Assembly (NCBI GenBank): GCA_003971905.1
Contig: RSEE01000081.1
Span: 248,001 to 312,000 of the forward strand
Source: Moniliella sp. 'wahieum'
Lineage: Eukaryota; Basidiomycota; Moniliellomycetes; Moniliellales; Moniliellaceae
Reading direction: 5' to 3'
Length of the DNA: 64,000 bases
The notes beneath the pieces were generated by a model. That model searched no databases. It was not told where the DNA came from and saw only the letters and a program-made list of their open reading frames with translations. A program made the position numbers and the translations under genes. Position 1 is the first letter of the stretch. Every line of letters begins with the position of its first letter. Shown here piece by piece: positions 23,087 to 35,570 of this stretch.

Positions 23087-26000
23087 ATTGCAGCAGCAGT
23101 GTAGTGAACCTAGTGTAGAGGCGAGTGACGAGATGCGGTATGCGAGGTTGCTGAAGATGGTGAAGGGGAAGGGCAGGTTGGTGTGTATGGGGGGGTGTTG
23201 GTAGCAGAGGGGAGAGAAGAGCAGCGAGGCACCCCCGAATTTATGCGAGCACGGAGGGCTGCAGGAGCGATGCCGTCGGAGTTGAATGGCCGGCGCCAAG
23301 CATGGCAACGTACAAGAGACAGCTGGGAGGAGATCACTTCGTTGGGACAGTATCTCTCTGTGCTCGACATGTGCACACGTTGCGTGTTACGGGTGATGTA
23401 GTGACGGGCGCGGCCTGAGATCTCTGAGATCTGATATGGCGTTCTAGGTGAGTGGTGAGTGGTGAGTTGCTTCCAGCAGGGGGGGGTCGAACGAGTGCGC
23501 TCACCAAATTAATCGATCTTCATAGCTTCATAGTCCTTGGGCAGGAGGGAGCAGTGTGCGTTTGGAGAGACACCAGCGCGACGAGTGCCGGACGTGACCG
23601 GTGACCCTGTGCGACCTGTGACCAGCGACCGGTGACTGGGTGAGACCTGGGGCCTGGGCTGTGAGACAGCAGAGCGCGAGGTGAACCGGGGACCGGTGAG
23701 GCCTGAGTCCTCCTGAAGCCTGAGGCCTGACCGGTGACGGCAGTGCTCGGTGCCTGAGACTGTGAGTACGATGTCCTGCCTATAGTACTCACTGAACTGA
23801 GTATTGGGACTGAGTACACTGAGTGTGTACTGAGTATCCGAGTAGCAGAGACGCAAGCATACGATACGGTGCACTCGCTTACCTCGCCCATCTCCCTCTC
23901 TTCAGGTTTCTGGCCTCAGGGCCTCAAGGCCTCAGGGGCCTCATCGACACCGCACTGGCATCGCCCAACGCGCACCCGCTACCCGACCACAGCTTCGTCG
24001 ACATGTGGTCGATGATCGATGATTGATGACGTCGATGACGTCTACCGGGAAAACAGTCATAGGACCGGGCCGGGGGGCTGTATCTTGGTCCGGTCTGTGG
24101 CCGCGAGCAAGTGGGCGCGGGAGAGCCCGGGTGGCCGGTGACCTCACCCTCCCCGCCGCAGGAACGAAGGAGCGCGAGCGCGAGGAAGCCGAATAGCGCG
24201 AATCGGATATCTGAGGCCAGCTCTACCCCCTGTGCCAGCTCCAGCGACAGATATGTGCTTTTTGCTGAATGTTAGACTGCGTCGTTAACACGCGTTGGGG
24301 CGTTCGCGTTACAGGCTACATGAGCATGATATCAGCACATCTGCTGCATCCCTCTTTCAGTACGTGTCTCTGTCCGCTCCGCCTTGCGGGGTAGACAGGT
24401 CGCTGTAAACATTGCGGGCCGTGGAATGCCGAACGCCGCGCATGGCACACAGCTGATGCACTACACCCGGGTGTTACTATAAACGCATTCAAATTTTACC
24501 CGATGCGGTTCCCCTCGCGCCTAACTTCCCCCTGCTAGAGCAGGCTACGCCCTGAGGTTCAGCGCTGAGGCTCAGCGCTCAGCCTGAGCCCGCTCCCGTG
24601 ACCCATGTCAGAACATATCAGCCGAATACGCGCCCCTGGCCAATTGGGTTCAATTCGCATTCGATCCGTTCGTTTCCGGATCAAGTTTCCCCTAGGTAGA
24701 GTAACCTGCAGAGCAACCTCTACACCTGTAGCATGTGGGTGAACATAATGAACGTTGATGCAGTACGTTGATGCATAATGTGCAGTCAAGGGAGCGTCTC
24801 ACATGACGTCACGCGTCACGCCTTACACGTTAGTACGCACGATTCTCGTCGTGCTGGTGGACACGGCCACTGCAGGCAGGAACAGGCCTCCAGGCGTCGG
24901 TCACAACATATGCCCCCCCCCCCCCCCCCCCCCGCCCAAACAAAGCAGAAGCTTGAATTTGAAGCCTCAGTTTCACCTTATGAATGAAGTCCACCGGTTA
25001 TTCTATACCACCGTTCTTATTTCCCCTCTCTCGGGCCTCCGACGACCATCAAGAAAGGGAAAAGAAAGAGGAAGCAATCCTGCACAAGGCTGGGTCCAAA
25101 GCTATGATGGAATGCTTGAATGTGTGCCTGCGGGCATGTTGGAAATCACGGTACAAGACAGTGTGGACTTGGAACATATGGTGGGCGGTGATATATGATA
25201 GACGATATATATATGGAAGAACGGTGTGGACTATAATGTACGGGAAACTGAACTCCCCATCTCTCACAGATCGAGGGGGGTATAGGGTCAACATGATAGG
25301 CTCTTGATGAGAAAAAAGGGATATGTATTCTCAAAGAAGCGGTGGAGCGCCCACCTCATCATCACCAGGGAATCCAACAAAAATGAGAGGAAGAGAAAAG
25401 AGTTGAATCCCTGCCAATTGCATTCTATCTTTCCCTTTGGACCTTCGTTGTTTACCCAAAAAAGGATGGAGAAGCATCGGTACCAAAAGCTGCCACAGTG
25501 GTGGGACGAAGCGGCCCTCTAGAGTTAGGATATATACCGACATCTTCTTTTTCAAGCATTTTAAGGTGCGAAGAGTTCGTATCGCGCCCAAAAAGCACAG
25601 TGGTACTGCGTTACAACAGATGAGATGCACTCCCTATTTACCAGTTTCGAAATGGGAAACGCCCTTCCCCTTCCAAGAAAACGATGATATGTTGTGCAAA
25701 TTATCGTCACATCTACAAGAGCACACCCTCCGAGAGCAAAACAACTTCCGGCGGTGGCACCGTGGAAATGAACGGGAAGACAAAAGTAAGGGCGACCCTC
25801 TGTTGTCTATACTGCGTTGTTTTGAATTCCCTCTGTTGATAACAGGAGAATGGTGTACTACTACTACTACCATGTTCTCATCTGAGGGTCACCTATACAC
25901 AGAGAGTTGTATTATATATAGTGCCCTATTCCTTATCATCTCTCAAGCTATAGTTGCCCCATCTCTCACTATTCTCAGCTATAAAAAAGCTGATGAGGCC

Positions 26001-26362
26001 AAAACGGCCTCGCCGACAGGCCAGAACGGCCTATGGGTTTCTTCCATACTGGATGAAGCTTGAAAGTGAGAATGGGTGTGGAACAGCGTGCTGCGCTTTT
26101 GATGTGATGGGCGACTGTTGATGCTGATCTATACAACGCACAAACGTGATTGTCCACTATACTTTTAGTTTTGTCCATTTGCGAAATGGCACAAAACAAT
26201 CTTTTTGCAGTCTATGGTTCCTTCTCTCGACTTTAATTAAGGCAAGAATCGGAACAACGGACGCAGTATGCATGCCGCCGATGAACAATGTCACTGCCAA
26301 CTTGGTGAAGTCACGCACAGCTCGATCCAAAGAAGGAAAGTCGCCTTTATGGGCAAAAGAGG
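23087..26362. other. Intergenic region, more AT-rich, with a poly-C tract
   Basis: The part to about 24630 is the non-coding flank of duplication copy B (period-7 and CCTCAGG-type words near 23590-23760 and 23905-23945). A 21-base C run lies at 24913-24933. From about 25000 to 26250 the DNA is visibly more AT-rich; one plus-strand open frame (25437-26063) shows no family motif and I do not support it as a gene. Confidence 0.5.
25995..26032 (+). other. Two tandem GGCC hairpins with matching loops
   Basis: GAGGCC-AAAAC-GGCCTC at 25995-26011 is a perfect 6-bp stem with a 5-base loop. Seven bases later (26018-26032) AGGCC-AGAAC-GGCCT repeats the design with a 5-bp stem and a loop that differs at one base. 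It lies in an AT-rich gene-free stretch, right after GCTATAAAAAAGCTGATG. Function unknown; it could act as an RNA structure or be chance. Confidence 0.4.
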
Positions 26363-26457
26363 TGCTTCAAAGGGGAATCGAACCCCTGTCACATCGATGT
26401 CTTAAGAGCAACAACGCCCTGCTGGCAACGATGTAGTATACCACTAACCCTTGAAGC
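26363..26457 (-). tRNA. tRNA-Gly(GCC) with a 25-nt intron
   Basis: Cloverleaf on the minus strand: acceptor GCTTCAA pairs with TTGAAGC, discriminator A; D-arm region GTTAGTGGTATAC; anticodon stem CATCG/CGATG with loop TTGCCA-T, interrupted after position 37 by 25 bases; T-arm AGGGG-TTCGATT-CCCCT. The spliced anticodon arm matches the usual fungal tRNA-Gly(GCC) form (CGTTGCCATCG). The mature length is about 70 nt. Confidence 0.88.
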
Positions 26458-27592
26458 TTGATGTATACGTATTGGTATATTGTTTTGGGGGCAGTTTCTT
26501 CTATCTCCTGGGTAGTTACTCGATGACGACTGACTGCCATCATCCTGAGGGATAATCATGCAAACTTGTCTTGGCAATATGAACACCCCAAGCAGTTTCC
26601 AGCATGTTTCGACGGACGTAGCTCGCGAGGATATGCGAATGAGCGTGTGGCAGACATCCGAGTGGTAATAAAACGCGTAGAGCGTATAGTTCTATTCAAC
26701 TTTTCTCCGACGTACTTATAGCACGCGTGCAGCCCTGCCGGCGCTGACAGGACGCGTGAAACGGTGGCTACGATGGCTTAGCACGACCAGCGGAACGGTG
26801 GAGGGAAGACGGTGGAACGCGCACCCAATTGAAGCCGAGCATAGATCCAGTGGTCTTCTACTTAATCATATATAGTTAGAGAGGGTTCATGCAGCACTCA
26901 CATGCTGTCCTGCCGCGCTCATTAATCTCATTTTCATACTATATCCAACAACACTCCTGACTCAGGAGTCACAGCCTCAGGGCATTGATGCATTCTATTT
27001 CAAGCCGAATGGCGGGGGTGGCAGAAGATCCTCTGACCTGCTGGCGACGCCACAAAAGAACTTGGTTTGTTGATCGTGTGGTACTCACCACAAACTATTA
27101 TACCTCTCACATGTCACAGGAATACTACTGCTACTACTATACTGGTAAAATGATATAGGACGGAGAAGGGGTCGATCGTCGCTTATGCGGGGAAAACGCC
27201 ATTTTCGTCGACTCAGTACTCATCCGGCTTGGGCCACCTGACGCAGCTATGAGACGCCTGAGACGCGTGAGACGCGTGAGAAAACTAGGAACAGACGCAC
27301 CAAAAATCATGTCAATCTTCTCCCACATTACTATTCCCCTCTATACTCTATACCCAATCAACCAGCACACGGAAAGAGAGCTATATGTGCTGAGAGGGGG
27401 GGATGATCGATGATCGATGACCTCTCGATACGGTTATCGAAAGCTTGATCGCCATGACCGGAACTACTTTTTGATTTGAAACAAGTTTATATAAAGGGTG
27501 TGACCCGTACAACTGAAAACAACACCCCAACCACCACCCACCCCACCACCCCACCACCCCCACTCCACCACCACAACTCACTACCACCGTCG
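26458..27592. other. Intergenic region upstream of the helicase gene
   Basis: No gene is recognised. It has a short GACGCGTGA-type patch near 27255-27280 and two perfect GATCGAT-based heptamers at 27405-27418. A C/A-rich stretch of CCACC repeats (about 27520-27585) immediately precedes the helicase start and is probably its leader. Confidence 0.5.
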
Positions 27593-30507
27593 ATGCCTGC
27601 AACGGGACCCCAATTCTCAGCCTGCAAAATTGAGAGTGCACCTGCAATCTGAAGCGACCGACGCCGCATCGTATTCATCCTGCAACAAGCAGACCTGGTC
27701 CAAAACGAGCTCGCCGCTATCCAGGCCCGGGACCATATCCTATTTGAGCCCCATGCCCCCGAGGAGTCTCGAGAAGGAAGGACTTGCGATTTTGCATATG
27801 CACTCCAACGCGCATGGTACTCATGGCACGCTTCCACCTCATCCTTGAGCTCTTTGCCATCAATCACTTCGCGTACCCTCCCTTGGCATACCTTGAAGAA
27901 GGGTACCACCGCCTGCGTCTTACGGGATGAAGACCGTGCCTTGGACTGAGTACTGGCCCCCTACTCCAGAAGACGAAGACAAAGACAATAAAGAAGACAA
28001 GAGACAAATCAAGGGGCCCGAGGGCCATCAGCGCCTTCGCCGATCCCACTTTGAAGCGGTGGCGTGGTGCGTTCTACTTCCCTGCAGACGGTGGAGATGA
28101 TTATGCGCGCCGCCAAGCGTGCACATGAGCCCTAAGTCGACCCGCCAGGTTTGCCGCTAATGCCCAAGTCAGTCAGTATATCTTCTAGCCAAGGCGATTG
28201 TGACCTCTTCCACATCATGGGAATGCCATCGAAGTTGGCAGAGCCATTGGATGTCGATTTGCCTACGTGGACTACCAGACCCCTCGCAAGACCAAGCCTA
28301 TTGTTTCCAAACAAAAAGCAGCTGGATTGCCGGAGGAAGCCAAATCAGACAAGCTCGGTACCCATTCTAGGCACATGCGTGCTGTGCTTCGCTTGGATGA
28401 GTTTACTTGTGCTCCTCAAGCAACAGAGTCCCTGCCGCCTCTTCCATTGGATGTTTTACAGAAGGATTAAACGAGGAGCAGCTCAAGGCAATTCAACGCT
28501 CCATCATCCACCCCGCTCTGTACTATGCCAATAAGCCCACAAAGAAGAAATGCCCCCAACACCTGTCACAAGTGAGAAGAAAGACATAATAAGGACACTC
28601 TTTTCGTTCTCGATGCTCTTTCATCAATGAGTACTCAGAATGAAGCGAGAGAAGGAGAAAAGAGAGTCGTGTCTTGCCAAAACGCAACCCCGAAGAAGAT
28701 ACTGAATCTGATCCGCTCATCCCAATTTGAGGGGAAGAGGTAGGACCGGATGTACTTCCTTTCCATCTCCTACATGGACCCCTGGTACCGGCAAAACAAC
28801 GCGCTGGTCGAGCTGATCGTTTCAATTGGTTCTAGGAACGATGATTGGCAACGAACATTCGCGCAGACGGGGAACGACGGTCGATTTTCGACGCCCCCGA
28901 ATTTTGGTTACGGCACCTTCCAACTTGGCCATCGATGCGGTTGCCGAGCGGCTGATGGCTCCCACTACACCTTGGTTCCAGCTTTTCCGCAAACATCACA
29001 TCAAGGTGGCCCGAATTGGGAGCCCTGTGAAGATGACCAAACAAGTGGTACAGCACATGCAACACTTTCATCATGGATCTAAGAAATGCCCTATTCCTGA
29101 ATCATATTCCGATGGGCAGGTGTCAACCAAGATGAGGGAGCCTCCCTGCTCCTTCCAATGACACTCCTCTCCATCTGAATCGGAGGAAGATCTGTTGGTG
29201 GAATTCGTTACTAGCACCCTTCGGCCTCGGTATTGGCACGAAGCCGAAGTGGTGTTATGTACTTTGCACAACAGCGGCCGCAAGAATCTGGGTGGCCCGT
29301 TCGATTTTCATTATTGACGAGGCGTGTCAGGCGATGGAGCCGCTGTGTTGGGTGCCCTTAACCCGGGCTTGCCCTAATCCTCAAGGCCCCCTTGTCAAGG
29401 TAGTGATTGCAGGAGATCCGAAGCAACTGGGTCCAGTTCTCCAATCCGACGATGGGCTTTTTCGTCCTCCATCTTCATTCAAGAGAGGTGGAAATGAGGC
29501 AGACCCCCCTGTTCTCGTTCTTCCTCCGGAAAAGCAAGAAACCATGTTTGAGCGTTTATTGCACGCGTACCACGACTGGCCCGGAATCAAGACGTTTCTC
29601 AGAGTTCAGTATCGGTTCAATGAGGAGATCATGGCTTTCCCAAATACGTCCATGTATGAAGAAGGCCTGCGGGCGAACGAGTCCAACGCATCAATTGGAT
29701 TGAAGGGTCTCGTCAATACGTCGGAAACAAGATCCGAAGTTGGCATACCACTTCTGCCCCCATCCACAGAGGTGTCATGGAACAAGTTCCACTTACAATA
29801 TGCCTCCAAAGACACGGGCAAAAATCAAAAGGAGAAGAAGAACGCACGGGCTAAGAGGAGAGCCATGAAACGAGAAGAACGGAATGCACTCGAGAATCCA
29901 GGAGCCAAGGATACCGAGAAAGTAACGCAAGGTGCGCTCGCCAATGGTTATATGCCTGAGGATGACACCGAGTGGGATGCGCCGCTTGTTTTTTATGATA
30001 CGGGAGGGTACAGTCTATGGGAATCAGAACCGTCGGGGGGCCCTACCAAGTCCATGAGTAACCCAGCCGAGATGCGACTGGTCGTGGCTCATGTGCTCAA
30101 ACTTTTGGCTCATGGGGTCCGCCCTGACCAGATTTCCATCTTGACTCCCTACACGGCCCAGGTGCGCGCTTTACTGGAGACGGAATGATGCGCGAAGGGG
30201 CTCCACCGCTCGTCTGGCCAAGTTTTTCCCCAACCTCGCCATTGGCTCCATCGACTCGATGCAAGGCCGAGAGAATGAGGTGGTAATTGTTACCCTCGTG
30301 CGGAGCAACCGGACCCATGATGTGGGTTTCCTTAAAGACACTCGTCGGCTCAATGTTGCCTTGACTCGAGCCAAGCGTCAGCTGTGCATTGTGGGGGACA
30401 GTTGGACGATTAGGGGGAGTAGGCGCCATACTCATACTTACCTTTCGAATTTGATGCGCCATTTGAGGGAGCACGCTAGCCTTCCGTCGATCGAGGCGCT
30501 CATCTAG
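27593..30507 (+). CDS. Hcs1/IGHMBP2-type SF1B helicase, frame-broken
   Basis: Superfamily 1B (UPF1-like) helicase closest in layout to yeast Hcs1, the DNA polymerase alpha-associated helicase A, and to IGHMBP2. Motifs in order: Q-motif LNEEQLKAIQ (about 28470), Walker A region (28775-28800), Ia TAPSNLAIDAVAERL (about 28912), II IIDEACQA (about 29313), III GDPKQLGP (about 29418), IV VQYRFNEEI (about 29605), and V/VI DSMQGRENEVVIV, RRLNVALTRAKR (30250-30372). The Walker A bases read HGP-x-TGKTT only if one C in CCCC and one G in ACGCG are counted as lost; both flanks are otherwise in place. The N-terminus (27593-28460) is weakly conserved and changes frame several times. A charged, Lys-rich insert follows motif IV (about 29820-29930), and another linker lies between the Q-motif and Walker A. 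Stop at 30505-30507. No introns were needed. Confidence 0.75.
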
Positions 30508-30812
30508 GTGAATGTATCCTACACTTCTCGTCATCGAATATGGCTTTCTGAGTTTGGTGGCACAGCGTTAACTGCTATAGTGAACATGCAAAACGAATGA
30601 GCCTCTTGCACCATAGTAGGTAGGGACACATGAAGGGATATGGTGCAATCACGTGGACACTGGGGGTTAACATTGAATGGGAAACTGTGGGAGAAAAGTA
30701 GCGGCCCTTGCAACGGCACAGTTGGACCAAGGCGAGAGAACAAGGGGAAAGTTCATGCGAATTCCAAGGCTAAACGCACTCGCCAGGCAAGGTGAGTATA
30801 GGCAAGGTGAGC

Positions 30813-31893
30813 CTAGAAGTCCACAACTTCTGGGTTAAAGTATTTGCTAAAGTCGACCTTGCGCCAGGGGGCGTCAGCGTCCAAGTCCGGCGCTCCTTCC
30901 CGGCCAATGGCGGCACGGCCAAATTCCAGCGCACCCACAGGGGCAGACTGGGCCGAGCGGAAAGTGCGGCGAGCAAAGGGGGTCCCAGCACCAATGGGTG
31001 CCACAGGCGGGCCCAACTTGGGGTGACGGTGGGACGGCACCGGTTGCACATACGGAGCGGTGGAGGGGGCATGGGGATTCACCGTCTCATTCTCATCCGA
31101 TGAGCTGGAGCTGCCATCGTCCGAGCCAAATCCACTTGAGAGGCAGATGATTGTACAGTTAGTAGTGCTAAAGGGAAAACAAAAGAGGATGGTGCCACAT
31201 ACGCTTCTTCGTCCTCCTCGGCCCAGCGGGCAAGGACAGAGTCAACGTCTTGTCCGCCCAGAGCGCCTTCGTGCTCAATCGAAGGCTTGACACCCACACA
31301 TCCAGCTCAGGCGTCTCAAGGTCGGAGCGAGAAGCAGCGTAGGTCGACAAAGCGTGGGCTGGGACTGAGGCGTAGCGCTGCATTCCCCCGAGGTGCGGAT
31401 CAGACGAAGCGTCATTCCGCTCGGTTCGGGCTTGGAGCTGGCGAGAGGCTGGAGCTCATTGGATCCCGACTCGACGGAAGGGTGGTAGTTGGCTTTAACC
31501 AGCTCAAAGAAGGGCCCGGGGGGAGGAGCCGGGCCACGGCTGAGATGGCGCACTGGAAGGCTGGCGGTGCGTTCAAACGCCGAACGAGTGCGGCGGATGT
31601 ACTGCAGATCGTCCTCGGTGGCGGAAGGGGCGGCCTGGGGAGCCCGCAGTGCGGAGCAGGCGCATGCGAATCTGGGCCGGGTTGGACTGCAGACGATCAA
31701 AGACGCGCACGTCGACGTAATTGTTGGCCGAGACAGAGCCACGCCAGGTGGCTGGATGCTCGTCGCGCTGGCCCAGGGCAGCATCGTCGGCTTGAGCCTG
31801 CGGGTTGGCGTTGTTGCCGAGAAGGCCGACAGGCGAAGACTTGCTGGGGAGCATTGGTGGACGCTTGTCCAGCGGAGAGGCGAGGACCGCCAT
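30813..31893 (-). CDS. Hypothetical protein, Pro/Ser-rich
   Basis: I do not recognise this gene. Start at 31891-31893 (MAVLASPLDKRPPMLPSK); stop at 30813-30815 after a compact C-terminus, PWRKVDFSKYFNPEVVDF. Middle parts include SANNYVDVRVFDRLQS, DDLQYIRRTRSAFERTASL, FFELVKANYHPS and DVDSVLARWAEEDEEAY. An intron at about 31126-31197 is likely: GTATGT donor, perfect TACTAAC branch site and a CTCAAG acceptor, followed by a Ser/Asp-rich stretch. Frame changes near 31640, 31390 and 31290. The conserved-looking short C-terminal block suggests a real gene rather than noise. Confidence 0.5.
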
Positions 31894-33814
31894 CTGGGGA
31901 AGAAAGGGGTGGCGGGTGGTGGTGGTGGTGGTGTGGGGCAGGAGGGAGATGGATGGCCCGCGACTGAGTAAAGTGGGCCCCCTGCCACCGCCCAGCTACG
32001 AGGTAGACCTTATTTTGGGCTCCGCCGCGGCCACGCGACGCGCTTGGGACACTGGCGCCGTGCTGGCTCCTGAGCGCGTCGTTCCACACGCGCCCACTTT
32101 TGCGTGCAGCCCCAACCCTACTGTGCAGCCCGCCCGGAACATGTTGAAAGTATCATTTTGGATTTTGAACATCCACTTCTTGAGCTTCAAGCGCTGCTCC
32201 TGTGCTTGTCGAGTTTTTTGCGGGCGAAGTGACGACCAGTGCTCGCGAGTACTCAACCTATACTCAGTTCGAGTACGAGTGCTGAGTATGTGGAGAGTCC
32301 TGGGTATGCTCTTTGGAAGATTATTATGGGGCAGGATGGTTGCCACTTCAACAAAGCTGACTTCATATATTGAGCAGCACAGGCAAGAATCTTTGAAACC
32401 ACATTGTCCAACAAACGCCGACACTTCTGCCGCAGCGCATCACAGCTCCCCAAAGGCATCATTGTTGGCTATCGCGGCGCATGCATAACTAGCTGGGATT
32501 GGGCGTTTGGTTGAGACCTGAGGATCTGAGGGGCAGGATTGTACGAAGGGAATGTCGATGACCATCATTATTAAGCGCTGTTTTGTCTGGCCACAAAACC
32601 CAGTTTTTAGCACAAACTCCAAGATGATCGGGTCGGTTTAGGGATAGCGTTTCCCTGTCCCAGCCTTTTTAAGCTCTGTCAATGATATGGATGCAGTATC
32701 TGGCGGTGGGGCTTGCAGAAACCATATCTTGTGTTGTTTGGACTAAGCACTAAGTAAGTACTAATAATGCATCAGTATACCGGTGTAGTAGCAGAGTGTA
32801 GCCTAGTAGTAGTAAATGTAGTCCAACCCCATCTTCACACTCTGGCGGAGCACTCTCGCACTTCCGCGGTGTGTACATCAAAACCTCGTCAGACCGCGTC
32901 ACATAGAGGTCGCAAGCATGTGGCATCTATCTCTCTACTGTCCGTACCATCGAGATGTTACAAATGCAGCACTACTGAGAGTTACAGGCCATCGATCACC
33001 TGGGACACGGAACTACAAAACGTCACCCTCTATAAAACCATCCTCCGCAACAGCTATATCCCCTCTCGAGGTGAGGGTACCCTCTCTATCGTGCGTGTTC
33101 CTGTGCTATATTCCATCCCGTCACTGCATACTACTATAACCCATCCTTTCGGAACCGCACCCTGCCGCGCGTCTCGGCTCATTGCGCCTGTCGGCCCTTG
33201 CCCGGCTTCTCACTCTCGATCAGTGTAACAACTCTTCATTCAAACCTGCCCGCCTAATTCCGGTTCATGAAGTTTGAAGATGTCATTCTTGCAAAATCGA
33301 TTCTTGGGTATAGAGTCGAGATCTTCGTGGTCACATGTGGTGGCCTACACGATGGGCTTTGGGCCGAGGGACAATCGATTGCCCATAATGCCCGTGTTTA
33401 GTATATTTCTATCGCATTCTAACCCGTCCTACCCGCTCTCCCAAGGAGCTACTGGTTATCCCCGCCACCGTCACCAACCTCCCCCGATATCGCTCTTCTT
33501 CCATACGTCGCTACTGCGCCATCACTGTATTACAGAGGGCAACCTTCACCCTGTATAAAATACCAACCCTCTTGCGGAATGGGTTATTGAATCTGTGACC
33601 GAGTATGGGTCTCCAACGTATTACTTAATAGTATGTTGCTGTTAGCGTCTTTGTCGTCAAACGTTCTCCTCCCATACATCCCCCCCTACACCCCTGGCCC
33701 GCGGTTTCACAAAATGTAATCATTCTTCCATCAGATTGGTTAACCTCCTTCGTCTATCGCCCCTCCATCTGATGCCCTTTCCCATTTTCAGCGTTCCCGG
33801 TATGAGTGCGTTAA

Positions 33815-33832
33815 CCCCCCCCCCCCCCCCCC
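33815..33832 (+). repeat. Poly-C tract (18)
   Basis: Uninterrupted run of 18 C. Together with the 21-C run at 24913-24933 and the G run at about 3399-3410 it marks unusually long G/C homopolymers, where read length calls are unreliable. Confidence 0.9.
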
Positions 33833-34252
33833 AGTCCATCAGCCCGTCCCATGCTGCCGCCCTCCTACCCCTATACCCTCAACTCTCATCAGATCAACAC
33901 TTACAATATACGCATCCGTCACTCCCCCATATAAGTCCACACCCTCTCTGGGGCAGTTCATTCTCCGAATGACTTGCCGGATACGTTCGCAGTATAATCG
34001 GACTATGGAACGGCGTATAACGCGTAACGCGTAACGGAGGATGCACCGTTTCTACGGAACCCAAAGCGAGGCGGAGCGACAAACACATGCAACATGCAAT
34101 GCACAACGACTGTGACATGTGACATGTGAACCTATAAACACACCAGGTCGAGGCGAAGGGCTGTTGGTGGCGCTCTGTCGATCATGAAGTAGATCATCCC
34201 ATCCTATTCGTACTCTCGCCACTTCAAGACTTGAAGCTTGACTCAGTCTGGT

Positions 34253-34290
34253 GAGTACTGAGTACTGAGTACTGAGTGTACTGAACGTTG
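34253..34290 (+). repeat. 7-bp array, GAGTACT unit
   Basis: Three perfect tandem GAGTACT units (34253-34273), then a spaced GTACT, then GAACGTTGAAC. Each unit is G plus the self-complementary hexamer AGTACT; the next word swaps to AACGTT. Confidence 0.85.
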
Positions 34291-34503
34291 AACTCAGTAC
34301 GCAGTAGGACTCAGTTGATTACTCATATACTCATTTCCCCTGAGATTAGGGACTAGCCATTGGTCCTCAGGCTGAGGCCTCAGGGCCTCACGCGTCTTGT
34401 GCGCTCACACGCGTCACGTACCCCCACGCTTTTGAAAACGCGACACGCGTAACGCATAACGCGCGTCCCGCGTTAGTACTGAGTTTGGAGTACTTAGTGT
34501 ACT

Positions 34504-34562
34504 GAGTATACGGAGTACGGAGTACGGAGTACTGGTTATTGAGTTACTAGTTACTAGTTACT
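34504..34562 (+). repeat. 7-bp arrays, GGAGTAC then ACTAGTT units
   Basis: Period-7 GGAGTAC words (about 34512-34532) followed by two perfect ACTAGTT units (34546-34559), then a larger palindrome centred on ACTAGT (about 34560-34573). The core changes between neighbouring arrays while the 7-bp step is kept. Confidence 0.8.
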
Positions 34563-35155
34563 GACTAGTCAGTGCACTCAGAACACCCAACGCGCTGACG
34601 TTTGTGACCGTTGATTCAATAGGCAGTGCCGGCACCGACGAAGAACCGACGGAAGCGGGGCTGGCTCTGGAAGCTGGATAGTCGATAGCTGCGCGCATGT
34701 TCGCACAAACAAGTCCAGAATGGAGAAAATGGCAGTGTCGCGCTTCAGTGGGGGTGGTCCAGGGTGTTCTGTTCCCCCATATAACCTGGGTAAACATACA
34801 ACGCGCTCGTGGATGTCAAGCTTCAAAAAGGACATGTATCATGTGTGTCACAAGTCGGCCATTAGTAAGTACAACGACAGGATGGTCGATGGTATCGATG
34901 GCGAGCCTAGCGAGCCTCGCTTGCTGCGAAGGCGAGGGAGGCGGTGAGAGAGGCAGCTTATTAGCGCTTAAAGCCGGAAAAAAGCTGGGGTTTTTGTTAC
35001 GTACAGGGGTCGGATCTCATCCGTTTTGTTTTGTGCCCTTGTGGGCGGCGACTGCAATTGGGAAGGTGCGGCCTGTACTGCCTCCAACGGCACGGGAGGG
35101 GTCTGGGCCTGAATTGGTTCACATGCTACGTAGTGTGAGAAAATAAGATGCACAT

Positions 35156-35183
35156 GATGCATGATGCATGATGCATGATGCGT
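35156..35183 (+). repeat. 7-bp array, GATGCAT unit
   Basis: Three perfect GATGCAT units (35156-35176) and a fourth reading GATGCGT. The core is the self-complementary hexamer ATGCAT. Confidence 0.88.
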
Positions 35184-35570
35184 GGTGTATGATACAATGA
35201 TCGATGATCGCTGAGTATTGAGTCAATGATCAATGCAGCGGTTACATACATTACAGGGATCGGTACTCGGTATGCGTATGAATTTCGAGACAAAGGCATG
35301 GGAGCCGTTATACTTTTGATACACAATGATTGTGACACGGGATGAAGACAAATAGTCATGCATGTCACCGGTTCCTGTGGACTAGCAAGGGACTACGTAG
35401 GGCTGTATCTCATCCATCTGTTTGCCACCCGCGCACCTCCTTTTTATCCGACCTGAGAATTTCACATCCATCGATTCAAGGAGCGATCATCGATTTCATC
35501 GACCATCGATCAGGTATTCGGTGACATGCAACATGCGACATGCGACATGCACGACACGCGATACGACTGT

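Larger units (their letters stand above)
18235..24630 (+). repeat. Segmental duplication, copy B
   Basis: Direct-orientation homologue of 9150-16415. Relative to copy A it lacks about 170 bases (9671-9845) and the block 9980-11640, so only the tail of the Ser/Thr-rich gene remains. It carries the complete RidA and tRNA-Arg interval that is LTR-like sequence in copy A. Many small insertions and deletions separate the copies, with long runs of identity in the GRDP gene. Confidence 0.85.

Noticed and set aside
25437-26063. 208-codon plus-strand open frame in the AT-rich region
   Set aside because: No family motif, no promoter or intron signals, odd composition, and no copy elsewhere; probably chance.
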